Assembly: GCF_019966545.1 (NCBI RefSeq)
Contig: NZ_JAIMIC010000001.1
Location: 62,001 to 126,000 of the forward strand
DNA: 64,000 bases
Direction: 5' to 3'
Source of the DNA: Heliomarina baculiformis
GTDB taxonomy: Bacteria > Pseudomonadota > Alphaproteobacteria > Rhodobacterales > Rhodobacteraceae
Shown: in pieces, positions 35,392 through 43,203 of the stretch
How positions within the stretch are numbered: the stretch's first letter is position 1
How the letters are laid out: each line of letters begins with the position of its first letter
Position numbers and translations under genes: made by a program
The notes under the pieces: model-generated
What the model was told of the DNA's origin: nothing
Database searches by the model: none
What the model saw: the letters and a program-made list of their open reading frames with translations, nothing else

Positions 35392-36783
35392 TCAGACTGG
35401 TGTCGTGACACGGGGCTCGCCGCAGGCGGCCTCGATCACCTCGCCCGCGTCAAACAGGATATCCTCGCGAAACTTGCCGCCGATCAGCTGGACGCCAACC
35501 GGTGCATCCCCCGCCATGCCGGTCGCGACCGACAGCCCCGGCAGCCCCAGCGTCGGCAGCGCCCGTTGGATAAGCTGCGCTTCCATGATGCGGTCAAATC
35601 CCGACCGGGCGCCCACGTCGCTCTGCTGCGCGAAAGGCAACATGCCCGAAGACGGGCAGAGCACCACGGGCCACTCGGCGAGGAAATGCAACCATTCGCG
35701 CTGCACCCCGATGCGCCGCTGCAGGCAGGCCATCAACCCGCCAAGGTCCATCTCCGCAGAATCCGCGGTCATCCGCTGAAAAACCACCGTGGCATCGGGA
35801 TCATCCTCGGCTGCAATGGTTGCCGCCGCAGCGCGGGCTTCCGCCATCCAGAGCTGCGCGTTTATCTCGGCCGCTACCCGCATCGGCGGGCAATCGATCT
35901 CCTCGACCTGCCAGCCAGCCTCACGCAGGGCCTCGGCCGCCTGCGTCAGCGCCGCCAATACCGCGTCTTCCACCTCCATCCCGTCCGGAGTCGGACAAAA
36001 GGCCACCTTCCTGGGCAAAGCCTCCCCCGTCAGGCGCGCGGGGATCCAAAGCGGATCCTCGGGATCGCCCACCGACATGGCGGCCAGTCCCAACCTCAGA
36101 TCGGCAATGCTCCGGGCAATCGGGCCCGAAACCGCCATCATCTGCGCCCCGATGTAACGATCCGGCGCCGAGGCATTGCGCGCCGGAACCCGGCCCACGG
36201 TCGGTCGAATCCCCTGCAGGCCGCAGGCATAGGCCGGATAACGGATCGATCCGGCGATATCGGTGCCATGTCCTATGGCGCAAATCCCGGCGGCCACCGC
36301 CGCCGCCGCCCCGCCCGACGATCCGCCCGGCGTCAGATCGGCATTGCGCGGATTAAGCGTCATCCCGTGCAACTCGTTATTGGTGAACCATCGCATCGAG
36401 AAAGCCGGCGTATTGGTGCGCCCGACAATTACCGCCCCGGCCCGCCGCAGGTTGGCCACCACCGGGCTGTCCTGTTTCGCGATCAGATCTTTCTGCAATT
36501 TCAGACCGTTGGTCGTCGCGTATCCCTTCTGATCCACGTTGACCTTGATCGTCACCGGCACGCCGGCGAGTGGTCCCGCGTCCTCCCCGCGCCCAAGTCG
36601 GTCGTCCAGCACATCCGCAGCGGCCAGCGCTTCCTCCGGGCATTCCTGTACCACTGCGTTGATCCGGGGATTGATCTCCGAAAGCCGGGCAAGATGCGAT
36701 TCAACCACCTGGCGCGCGGAAAAAGACCGGCTTTTCACACCCCGCGCAATTTCACTGGCATCCATTTCCCAGAACTCAGCCAT
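35392..36783 (-). CDS. amidase (amidase signature family)
   Basis: A 463-residue hydrolase with the Ser-cisSer-Lys triad: Lys in VTIKVNVDQKG, cis-Ser in TPGGSSGGAAAAVAAG and the nucleophile Ser in GTDIAGSIRYPAYACG. The family hydrolyses amides to acids and ammonia, acting on substrates from indole-acetamide to cyclic amides and biuret-type compounds. ATG 36783 follows GGAAGGGGCGAGG; an upstream in-frame start at 36831 lacks such a site. First gene of the amidase-rhodanese-CoA transferase operon, hinting that the acid product is activated as a CoA ester. Confidence 0.9.
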   Translation of the reverse strand: MAEFWEMDASEIARGVKSRSFSARQVVESHLARLSEINPRINAVVQECPEEALAAADVLDDRLGRGEDAGPLAGVPVTIKVNVDQKGYATTNGLKLQKDLIAKQDSPVVANLRRAGAVIVGRTNTPAFSMRWFTNNELHGMTLNPRNADLTPGGSSGGAAAAVAAGICAIGHGTDIAGSIRYPAYACGLQGIRPTVGRVPARNASAPDRYIGAQMMAVSGPIARSIADLRLGLAAMSVGDPEDPLWIPARLTGEALPRKVAFCPTPDGMEVEDAVLAALTQAAEALREAGWQVEEIDCPPMRVAAEINAQLWMAEARAAAATIAAEDDPDATVVFQRMTADSAEMDLGGLMACLQRRIGVQREWLHFLAEWPVVLCPSSGMLPFAQQSDVGARSGFDRIMEAQLIQRALPTLGLPGLSVATGMAGDAPVGVQLIGGKFREDILFDAGEVIEAACGEPRVTTPV

Positions 36784-36913
36784 CCTCGCCCCTTCCTGCT
36801 TGAATTCCAAAGAGGTGACATCAAAAATCACGGCGTTTCAATGGGCATATAGAATTTCCCGCCCCATGACGGCGCTGCACAGACGACCCATTGCCGGCCC
36901 TGCCTGAAACCGT

Positions 36914-36976
36914 CTTTCCTCTTGCCAAAATACTCCGGGGGAGTCGCCCGTCAGGGCGGCGGGGGCAGCGCCCCCC
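36914..36976 (-). repeat. GC-rich intergenic repeat, copy B
   Basis: Read on the minus strand this matches the element at 48125-48187: GGGGGCGCTGCCCCCGCCGC, then a CCCTG-A-CGGGCG hairpin, CTCCCCCGGAGTATTTTG and a purine-rich AAG tail. It lies in the gap between the amidase operon and the end of the cyclase gene. The two copies are in opposite orientation about 11 kb apart. It resembles a REP-like palindromic element. Confidence 0.7.
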
Positions 36977-37051
36977 ATGACGCGGCGCGGGGCCAGCGAT
37001 TCGAGAGGATATGGAAACGCTTCGTACCGGTGGTTTCTCCGCCGCTCCGGT

Positions 37052-38095
37052 CTATGCCACGCTGACCATGCCCGTATCCGGCGCCTCAAGGCTCGTGATT
37101 GCGCATTCGCCAAACCCCGGCAAATTCTCGACACGGTGATTGCCCAGCCGGAACTCGTCACCAAAGCTTTCCGCCGACGTCTCCAGAACCGTGATCTCCA
37201 TCGGGGCGCTTTGCGACTGAAGCCGCGCCGCACAGTTCACCGCCGGTCCGAAGACGTCATAGATATATTTCTGCGTCCCCACGACCGAGCCCACAACCGA
37301 ACCCGAGGCGATCCCGATCCGGGCCTGCCAGCGATGGCGATGCGTCTTGTTGCGATGCGAGAGGTATCTCAGGAAACCGCTCGCGCAGCGCGCCGCCAGC
37401 CGGGCGTGATCCGGATTGCTATGCGGCAGCCCAGACACTGCCATGTAGCAATCGCCAATCGTCTTGATCCGCTCGCAGCCATGCAGTTCAGCGATCCGAT
37501 CGAAGGCCGTGAACAGGTCATTCAGCTCGCTCACCGTTTCCGTCGGATCCGAGGCCACCGCCATTTCGGTGAAGCCCACGAAATCCAACATCAGCACCGA
37601 AACCGGTTCGAACAGGCGCGGCGTGACCGTGCCAAAGCTTTTGTATTCCGCGTAGACCGAGCGCGGCATCACGTTCAGCAACAGCTTTTCGACCTGCACC
37701 TTCTCGCGCTCAAGTTCACGGGTGCGCCGTTCGGTCATCGAAGCATAGCTGTCGATCATCGCCTCGGTTTCCCGCAGGCGCGAAATGTTCTGACATTCCA
37801 CGACCCACACCGGCTGTTCCAGATGGCGCGCGTTCCGCACGTCGATCTGCAGCGTCACCCGGCGACGTTTGGCCTTGACCGCAATTTCCAGCGTTTCGCC
37901 TTTCAGCGCGCGCGCCACTGCTGTGTGGTCAAGCTCTTCGACCAGCGAGGTCAGGACAACGCCCGAAACAGCCTCGGGAAAAAGCTTGGCAAAAGCCGGG
38001 TTGCAATAGATCAGCGTTTCGTCCTTGGCGTCGAAAAGCGCAACGCCCACGCCAATGGCGCGGAAAAGTTCAGTGGTAAAATTGGGGATACTCAT
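37052..38095 (-). CDS. PAS-class III nucleotide cyclase, predicted adenylyl cyclase
   Basis: A 347-residue soluble protein: PAS-like domain (residues about 8-105, IYCNPAFAKLFPE), a coiled-coil linker (about 108-140) and a class III catalytic domain (about 160-340). Metal-binding Asp171 (LMLDFVGFTEMA) and Asp215 (TIGDCYMAVSG), transition-state Asn287 and Arg291 (VNCAARLQS) are all present. The base-specifying pair is Lys211 (IKTIGD) and Asp280 (YDVFG), the adenine type, although the linker LLLNVMPRSVYAEYK resembles guanylyl cyclases. Active as a homodimer, making cAMP from ATP. It starts 17 bases after a truncated haemoglobin gene, which is probably its sensor partner. Confidence 0.92.
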   Translation of the reverse strand: MSIPNFTTELFRAIGVGVALFDAKDETLIYCNPAFAKLFPEAVSGVVLTSLVEELDHTAVARALKGETLEIAVKAKRRRVTLQIDVRNARHLEQPVWVVECQNISRLRETEAMIDSYASMTERRTRELEREKVQVEKLLLNVMPRSVYAEYKSFGTVTPRLFEPVSVLMLDFVGFTEMAVASDPTETVSELNDLFTAFDRIAELHGCERIKTIGDCYMAVSGLPHSNPDHARLAARCASGFLRYLSHRNKTHRHRWQARIGIASGSVVGSVVGTQKYIYDVFGPAVNCAARLQSQSAPMEITVLETSAESFGDEFRLGNHRVENLPGFGECAITSLEAPDTGMVSVA

Positions 38096-38112
38096 GACAA
38101 TCTCCTTTCGGA

Positions 38113-38490
38113 TCAGGCAACGATCAGCCCGCGCCGCGCTTCGACCGCCTGAATGACCGTCGCGCAGTCATCCGACGCGAAACCGGCGGCCTCGAGCGTT
38201 TCGCGCAGCAGCGCCGCCACCTCATCGAACTGCGCATGGGTCACGCCCAGATGCGCATGTACGCGCTTAAGACGGCTTTCCGCAAATTCCGCTGGCCCGC
38301 CCAGCAGCATGGCAAAGAACTTGGTCTGATGGTCGATCAGGCGCGGCATATCCACGTCTTCAAAGAAATGCCCGACGATATCGCTGTCGAGAACACGGTC
38401 ATAAAAATCGAGGATCACGCCGCGCAGGGCGCTCAGACCGCCATACTTGTCAAACAGGGGCATTTGGCCGGGGCGAAGTGCATAGGTCAT
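38113..38490 (-). CDS. group I truncated haemoglobin (trHbN-like)
   Basis: A 125-residue 2-on-2 globin. Key residues align with mycobacterial trHbN: Tyr30 at B10 (VILDFYDRVL), Gln55 at E11 (RLIDHQTKFFA), glycine motif GG at 64-65 (LLGGPAEF) and proximal His78 at F8 (LKRVHAHLGV). These bind haem and ligands such as O2 or NO, and trHbN can dioxygenate NO. Lying 17 bases upstream of a PAS-cyclase and 70 bases after a methyltransferase in one operon, a sensory or NO-protective role coupled to cAMP production is plausible. Confidence 0.93.
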   Translation of the reverse strand: MTYALRPGQMPLFDKYGGLSALRGVILDFYDRVLDSDIVGHFFEDVDMPRLIDHQTKFFAMLLGGPAEFAESRLKRVHAHLGVTHAQFDEVAALLRETLEAAGFASDDCATVIQAVEARRGLIVA

Positions 38491-38560
38491 CGAAATACTC
38501 CTTTTCCTGCAACCGGCCCCGCATCGAAATCAGGCGGAACCGGTATCGTGGCAAGGTGGA

Positions 38561-39382
38561 TCAGGCCCGGTGGACGATCACCTCGGCATATTCCGCCGGA
38601 ACGATCATCGCCTCGGACGTGCGCGACCATGCCGCGCCCAGCGCCGCGAGCTCGCTTTCAAGTGCCGCCGCGCCACTTGGCCCGACCGCCTCGAACGCCT
38701 TGAGCATCGGCCCGTAGGCGACCTTCCAGAGGTCGATCCATTGCTGCGGGGATTGAAACCTGAAGACAAAGTTCTTCTTCTCGATCTCGATCTTGCTGGC
38801 ATTGCTGCCGAGCAGTTCCCGCAGCCGGTCCGGGTTCGACCATTCCATGGGCGAGCGCACACCGGCTGGCGGTTTCACATGGCTGCCGATGGTGCGGAAC
38901 ACGTCACCGATGAACCCCTCGGGCGTCCAGTTGGCCATCCCGATCTTGCCCCCCGACCGGCAGACGCGGGCCAATTCGCTCGCGGCTGCGTCCTGATTGG
39001 CCGTGAACATCACTCCAAATGTCGAGGTCACGATATCAAAGGAGGCATCCTCAAAGGGCAGATCCTCGGCATCGGCCTCGCGGAAGGCCACCGAAAGTTT
39101 CTCGGCCTCGGCCCGCTGCATGCCATTGCGCAGCCAGGCGCCGACATAATCGGTTGACACCACGTTGCAGTACCGCCGCGCGGCGGCCAGCGTCATGTTG
39201 CCATTGCCAGCGGCCACATCAAGCACACGGTCCCCCGGCATCACGTCCAGCGCCTCGGCAAGTCTTTCACCGGTAATCTGCAGGGTCACTCCGATTTCAG
39301 CGTAATTGCCGCTGGACCAGACGATCTGCTGGCGGCCCTTGACAGCGGTAAGATCCGGGCTGGGTTGAGTTACGACATTCAT
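38561..39382 (-). CDS. class I SAM-dependent methyltransferase
   Basis: A 273-residue enzyme. The SAM-binding motif I is VLDVAAGNGNMTLAAARR, the acidic motif II region STDYVGAWLRNGM, and motif IV IVTSTFGVMFTANQDAAASELARV; the C-terminal half (IEKKNFVFRFQSPQQWIDLW) matches the group related to ubiquinone/small-molecule methyltransferases. ATG 39382 has ribosome site AAGGAG; a longer start at 39403 lacks support. First gene of the globin-cyclase operon; substrate unknown. A perfect inverted repeat lies just upstream of its ribosome site. Confidence 0.9.
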   Translation of the reverse strand: MNVVTQPSPDLTAVKGRQQIVWSSGNYAEIGVTLQITGERLAEALDVMPGDRVLDVAAGNGNMTLAAARRYCNVVSTDYVGAWLRNGMQRAEAEKLSVAFREADAEDLPFEDASFDIVTSTFGVMFTANQDAAASELARVCRSGGKIGMANWTPEGFIGDVFRTIGSHVKPPAGVRSPMEWSNPDRLRELLGSNASKIEIEKKNFVFRFQSPQQWIDLWKVAYGPMLKAFEAVGPSGAAALESELAALGAAWSRTSEAMIVPAEYAEVIVHRA

Positions 39383-39701
39383 TGCAACATCTCCTTGGGT
39401 CAAAATATCAATGATCCCAATTTGACCTATCGTCAGCCTTGCCGCTTGGCGGTCCTCTGCAGAATGGCCCCGTTCTTGTGGGGATTACCTGCATATTTCC
39501 TGCAGAAACCGCTCTGATGGCTGCAAACGCGCGCCGGGCGACGGCACATCCGGCGCAGGGTCAAGCGGATGTTCTGGATATTTTGGGCGATATATCATAG
39601 AATTCGCGGGTATTGCGCCTTCAATTCCGCCCGCACGCCGTGCCGGGCGATACCACCCAAGTCCTTCAAGTCCCTTTGTCCTCGCGAATGGCTATTGTCC
39701 T
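39383..39701. promoter_or_regulatory. divergent promoter region of the globin-cyclase operon and the wHTH regulator
   Basis: About 320 bases between divergent genes. Next to the methyltransferase it holds ribosome site AAGGAG (about 39391-39396) and the inverted repeat GGTCAAA-N16-TTTGACC (39398-39427). The middle part is moderately AT-rich (ATATTTTGGGCGATATATCA near 39580). No further gene is seen. Confidence 0.6.
39398..39427. promoter_or_regulatory. candidate operator: inverted repeat GGTCAAA-N16-TTTGACC
   Basis: Two perfect 7-base arms separated by 16 bases (arm centres 23 bases apart, about two helical turns), lying 2 bases beyond the ribosome site of the methyltransferase-globin-cyclase operon on the minus strand. 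The position suits a repressor or a transcript hairpin that covers the ribosome site. Confidence 0.5.
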
Positions 39702-41270
39702 GTGACCTATGCCTTTGACGATTTCGAGCTGGATATCGACCGTGCCGAGCTTCGGCGCGCGGGCGAACCTGTCGCCATCGAACCGCAGGTCTTTGCCTTG
39801 CTGAGCCTTCTCGTCACGGCGCAGGATCGCGTGGTCAGCAAGGATGAGATCTTTCAGGAAATCTGGAAGGATCGCATTGTATCTGATGCCGCCCTGTCTG
39901 GCCGCGTCCGCGACATGCGGCGCATCATCGGCGATGACGGCACCAGCCAGCGCCTTGTGCGCACCGTCCAGCGGCGTGGTTTCCGATTTGTCGGACCGGT
40001 CCGCAAGCTTGCCCCGGCAGATTCTGCCGATCCCATGCCCATCGCCGCGGATCCGGCCGAAGGGATCGATTTTGATCGCCCCGCCATCGCCGTTCTGCCC
40101 ATATCCGAACCGGGCGGAGATGGAGCGTCGAGCTATATTGCCGAGGGTCTGACGGATGAAATCTGCGCAGCCCTCTGCGCGTGGCGTTATTTCCCGGTTA
40201 TCGCGCGCAATACCTCTCTCCGTTTTCGCGACAGCGACCTGTCGATGAGCGGGATCGGCCAGCAGATCGGCGCGCGCTACCTGCTCAGCGGCTCGATGCG
40301 GCGAGCAGGCAATCGCATCAAGCTGAACATCGAACTGACCGACGCGCTGTCGGGCGTCCAGATATGGACAGAACGATTATCGCGTGACATCGACGATCTG
40401 GTCGATCTTGAAGAAGAGCTTGCCGCGCAGGTGGTCACCATCCTTGTTCCCGAACTCGAAGGGGCAGAATCACGGCGTATCATGCGCAAGCAACCCAGCG
40501 ATTTCACCGCGTGGGATTACGCGATGCAGGCGGTCTGGTACTGCGGACGCGGCGCCAATGCTGATTTCGACATGGCCGAACAACTCGCCCAGAGAGCCTG
40601 CGAACGCGAACCCGACTGGTACCTGCCCTACACGCTTATCGCCACCTGCCGCTTTCAAAAGGCAATGGCGGGTTTTTCCTCTGCCGACAGCAGTCTGGCC
40701 TTTACCAGCACCCTCGAAGCCGCACGGCAGGCGCTTCAGATCGATCCGGGGTCATGGACAGCCCATGCGCTGGCCGCCGTGGGCGAGTTGTGGACCAATC
40801 ACAACCACGACCGCGCCATGCGCCATGTAAAGCGCGCTATCGACCTTAATCCCAGCGCGCCGCAGAACTATCATTTCGGCGGTTGTATCTCGGGTTTCTC
40901 CGGCTCGCCGACCGAGGCGCGCCGCCTGCAAAAACGCCTGCTGCGCATCGACCCGCTTTACAATTACACGGCGGTGATCGAGGCGGATCTGGGACTCTGG
41001 CATATGATCGACGGAGAATATCCCGATGCCGATGATCGGCTGGCACGCTCGCAGCGTTGGGATCCACGTTATGGGCGCGCGCTCCAGCGGCGTATCGCGC
41101 TGGCCGGGCTTCAGGGCGATCACAAGGCCGCGCTGGATGCGGCAAACCGGTTGACCGATTTGGGTCTCTCGCTTGACCCGGCGGTGATCGCCGCCTCCTA
41201 CCCGTTCAAGGTTGATGAACACCGCGCATTATTTGCCGAGGGCCTCTCCCGCGCAGGCATAAATTTCTAG
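39702..41270 (+). CDS. winged-helix (OmpR/CadC-type) regulator with TolB/FlgO-like and TPR domains
   Basis: A 522-residue protein. Residues about 1-105 form an OmpR-type winged helix (YAFDDFELDIDRAELRRAGE, ending TVQRRGFRFVGPV). Residues about 128-245 form the TolB/FlgO-like domain (PAIAVLPISEPGGD, IAEGLTDEICAAL, GARYLLSGSMRRAGNRIKLN) and the C-terminal half has TPR-like helices. There is no membrane segment, unlike CadC. The start is GTG 39702 without an obvious ribosome site. Related multi-domain proteins often carry a cyclase domain in place of the wHTH. It faces the globin-cyclase operon and is the best candidate for its regulator. Confidence 0.85.
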   Translation: MTYAFDDFELDIDRAELRRAGEPVAIEPQVFALLSLLVTAQDRVVSKDEIFQEIWKDRIVSDAALSGRVRDMRRIIGDDGTSQRLVRTVQRRGFRFVGPVRKLAPADSADPMPIAADPAEGIDFDRPAIAVLPISEPGGDGASSYIAEGLTDEICAALCAWRYFPVIARNTSLRFRDSDLSMSGIGQQIGARYLLSGSMRRAGNRIKLNIELTDALSGVQIWTERLSRDIDDLVDLEEELAAQVVTILVPELEGAESRRIMRKQPSDFTAWDYAMQAVWYCGRGANADFDMAEQLAQRACEREPDWYLPYTLIATCRFQKAMAGFSSADSSLAFTSTLEAARQALQIDPGSWTAHALAAVGELWTNHNHDRAMRHVKRAIDLNPSAPQNYHFGGCISGFSGSPTEARRLQKRLLRIDPLYNYTAVIEADLGLWHMIDGEYPDADDRLARSQRWDPRYGRALQRRIALAGLQGDHKAALDAANRLTDLGLSLDPAVIAASYPFKVDEHRALFAEGLSRAGINF

Positions 41271-41277
41271 GACCGCG

Positions 41278-42042
41278 CTATTCAGCAGCCGTCACCGCCG
41301 CCCCTCCGGCAAGCAATGTCTCGCTGGCCGGGATTTCCGCCATGTTGACACCCGCCAGACGACACAGATGCCAGGCCAGAACAAGGTTTGACGACAGCAC
41401 GGTCAGCCCGGTCTCGCGCTGCAACGGTGCGATAATGTCCAGCGTGTCAAGGTTCGTGCAGGAAAGGAATACCCCGTCCACACCACCCTCGCGCACCAGT
41501 TCCAGCGCCGCCGCCTTGATCGAGTCAGGCGTGATCCGCGCCACCCGCGCCTCTTCCGCCTCGGCGAAAGTGCCGAATACCGGTGTCTCAGTCCCCTGCC
41601 CGGCCAGCACATCACGCAGCCGGTCCGAGACGTTTTCGACATAGGGCGACAGGAAAGCCAACCGTTTCAACCCAAGCTCCGCACAGGCCGCCACCAAGGC
41701 CGAGACCGGCTCGCTCACCGCGTTAGCGGCCACGCCTGTGCGCACCTGCGCCGCCACCTGGCTCGGGCCGATCTGCGCCGCGCCCGAGGTACAGCCATAG
41801 CCCACCGCCGCATAGGGTCTGACTTGCGGCAAGAGCGCCGCCGCCCGTGGCAGATGCTGGTCCATTTCCTGCAGCGTTTCCGGCGTCACATCCAATCCGC
41901 TTGGCACGCGCGAAACAAACAGTTCCGCCTCTGCCGGGATCAGCCGCCGGAAATCCAGTTCAATCCGTTCATCCGCCTGCAAGACGATCAAACCGATACG
42001 CAACGCCTCGTCGGTCTTCAGCTCATATGCCAGCCGTTTCAT
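41278..42042 (-). CDS. Asp/Glu racemase-superfamily protein (maleate isomerase / EutA-like)
   Basis: A 254-residue protein of the aspartate/glutamate racemase superfamily, in the maleate cis-trans isomerase/arylmalonate decarboxylase branch. The two catalytic-Cys segments are YAAVGYGCTSGAAQIG and GVDGVFLSCTNLDTLD. It begins three bases after the M24 hydrolase stop, so the genes are co-translated. In ectoine catabolism clusters an EutA/DoeX-type protein of this branch accompanies an M24 hydrolase and a PLP lyase, the same trio as here. Confidence 0.85.
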   Translation of the reverse strand: MKRLAYELKTDEALRIGLIVLQADERIELDFRRLIPAEAELFVSRVPSGLDVTPETLQEMDQHLPRAAALLPQVRPYAAVGYGCTSGAAQIGPSQVAAQVRTGVAANAVSEPVSALVAACAELGLKRLAFLSPYVENVSDRLRDVLAGQGTETPVFGTFAEAEEARVARITPDSIKAAALELVREGGVDGVFLSCTNLDTLDIIAPLQRETGLTVLSSNLVLAWHLCRLAGVNMAEIPASETLLAGGAAVTAAE

Positions 42043-42045
42043 AGC

Positions 42046-43203
42046 TCAGCCCTCCAGCTCGATCAGCGTCCGCCCGGCGCGTGTAGACAGGAATTCCGGT
42101 GCGCCGTCGCGGATGACGATATCTTCCTCGTGCACCATGATCCGCCCTGGCGACAGTTCCACGCCCGGTTCGAGCGTGATGACCATACCGGGGCGCAAAA
42201 CGGTCTGGTCCTGCGGGATCAGCGACAGCCCTTCGGTCAGTTGCATCCCCAACCCGTGCCCAAGCCGACCCGCGTCCGAGCCCCGCCCGCCAGTCAGCAG
42301 CCGGTCCATCACATGAAACAGCTCGGCGGCGGTGGTGCCGGGCCGAGCAATCTCGGCCGCCGCGTCGACAGCATCGATCAGCTTGACCTGCGCCGATTTT
42401 TCGGCAGCACCGGCCGGACCGACCGAAAAATTCCGGTCGAAATCGCAGAAATAGCCGTCGCGCTGCATGCCCGTGTCCAGCATCAGCACATCCCCGCGCT
42501 GTAGCGGGTCGGGTCCGGCGGGAGAGATGACATCCGAATACCCACCCGCGCCCGAGGCCCCGGCGACGTAAGGTACCCAGTCGGCCCCCTCTTCCAGACC
42601 AAGCCGCTGAAAGTCGCGAAACACCCGGTCCAGCGGCACACCGGCGCGGGCAATTTCAGGAACGCGGGCAAACACCCGGTCGCCCACGGCGCAGATCGCG
42701 CGGATCTTGTCGATCTCTGCCTCGGACTTCACCGCCCTAAGATCCCACATGATGCGCTGATCTGGCACAAAGCGCAGCCCCGATATCGCCTGCAAGCGCA
42801 TCCAGTCGCCCAGCGGCATGCGCAGCTGGCTCTCCAGCCCCATCGGCACACCGATGTTCCCGCCCCCGGCCAACTCAGCCAGCGTCTCGGCCAAAAGCGA
42901 AACACCGTCGTCTTCGTAATCCGGCGCCCGCCATGTCCGGATGTCCCTGATCCATGTGCGCCCCATCAGCGCCGCGCCGATAGACGGGATCACCGCCACC
43001 GGATCGCCTGAAGCGGGCAGCACAAGGAACCACGGACGCGTCGGGCTTTCCCAGAACTTCGTCAGGTAGCCGGTGAAATAGCGAATATCCGGTTCGGTTG
43101 TCAGGAACAACGCGGCCAGATCGTGCCGCGCCATCATTCCCTGCGCCCGAGACACCCGCGCCTTGTATTCCGTATCCGGAAAACCGCGCGGCAGATCCAT
43201 CAT
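42046..43203 (-). CDS. M24 metallopeptidase family hydrolase (Xaa-Pro/DoeA-like)
   Basis: A 385-residue pita-bread enzyme. N-terminal creatinase-like domain about residues 1-155 (TTEPDIRYFTGYLTKFWESP), then the metal site: Asp in VLMLDTGMQRDGYFCDFDR (two Asp), His in RLGHGLGMQLTEG, Glu in MVITLEPGVEL and Glu in IMVHEEDIVI. The family includes proline dipeptidases, creatinase and the ectoine hydrolase DoeA. ATG 43203 overlaps the stop of the PLP lyase (ATGA). Confidence 0.9.
   Translation of the reverse strand: MMDLPRGFPDTEYKARVSRAQGMMARHDLAALFLTTEPDIRYFTGYLTKFWESPTRPWFLVLPASGDPVAVIPSIGAALMGRTWIRDIRTWRAPDYEDDGVSLLAETLAELAGGGNIGVPMGLESQLRMPLGDWMRLQAISGLRFVPDQRIMWDLRAVKSEAEIDKIRAICAVGDRVFARVPEIARAGVPLDRVFRDFQRLGLEEGADWVPYVAGASGAGGYSDVISPAGPDPLQRGDVLMLDTGMQRDGYFCDFDRNFSVGPAGAAEKSAQVKLIDAVDAAAEIARPGTTAAELFHVMDRLLTGGRGSDAGRLGHGLGMQLTEGLSLIPQDQTVLRPGMVITLEPGVELSPGRIMVHEEDIVIRDGAPEFLSTRAGRTLIELEG

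Noticed and set aside
34942-36852. A 636-residue plus-strand frame
   Set aside because: It is antisense to the rhodanese and amidase genes, which have active-site motifs and good ribosome sites.
37052-38095. Annotating the cyclase as guanylate cyclase
   Set aside because: The linker suggests it, but the base-specifying residues are Lys211 and Asp280, the adenylyl pattern.
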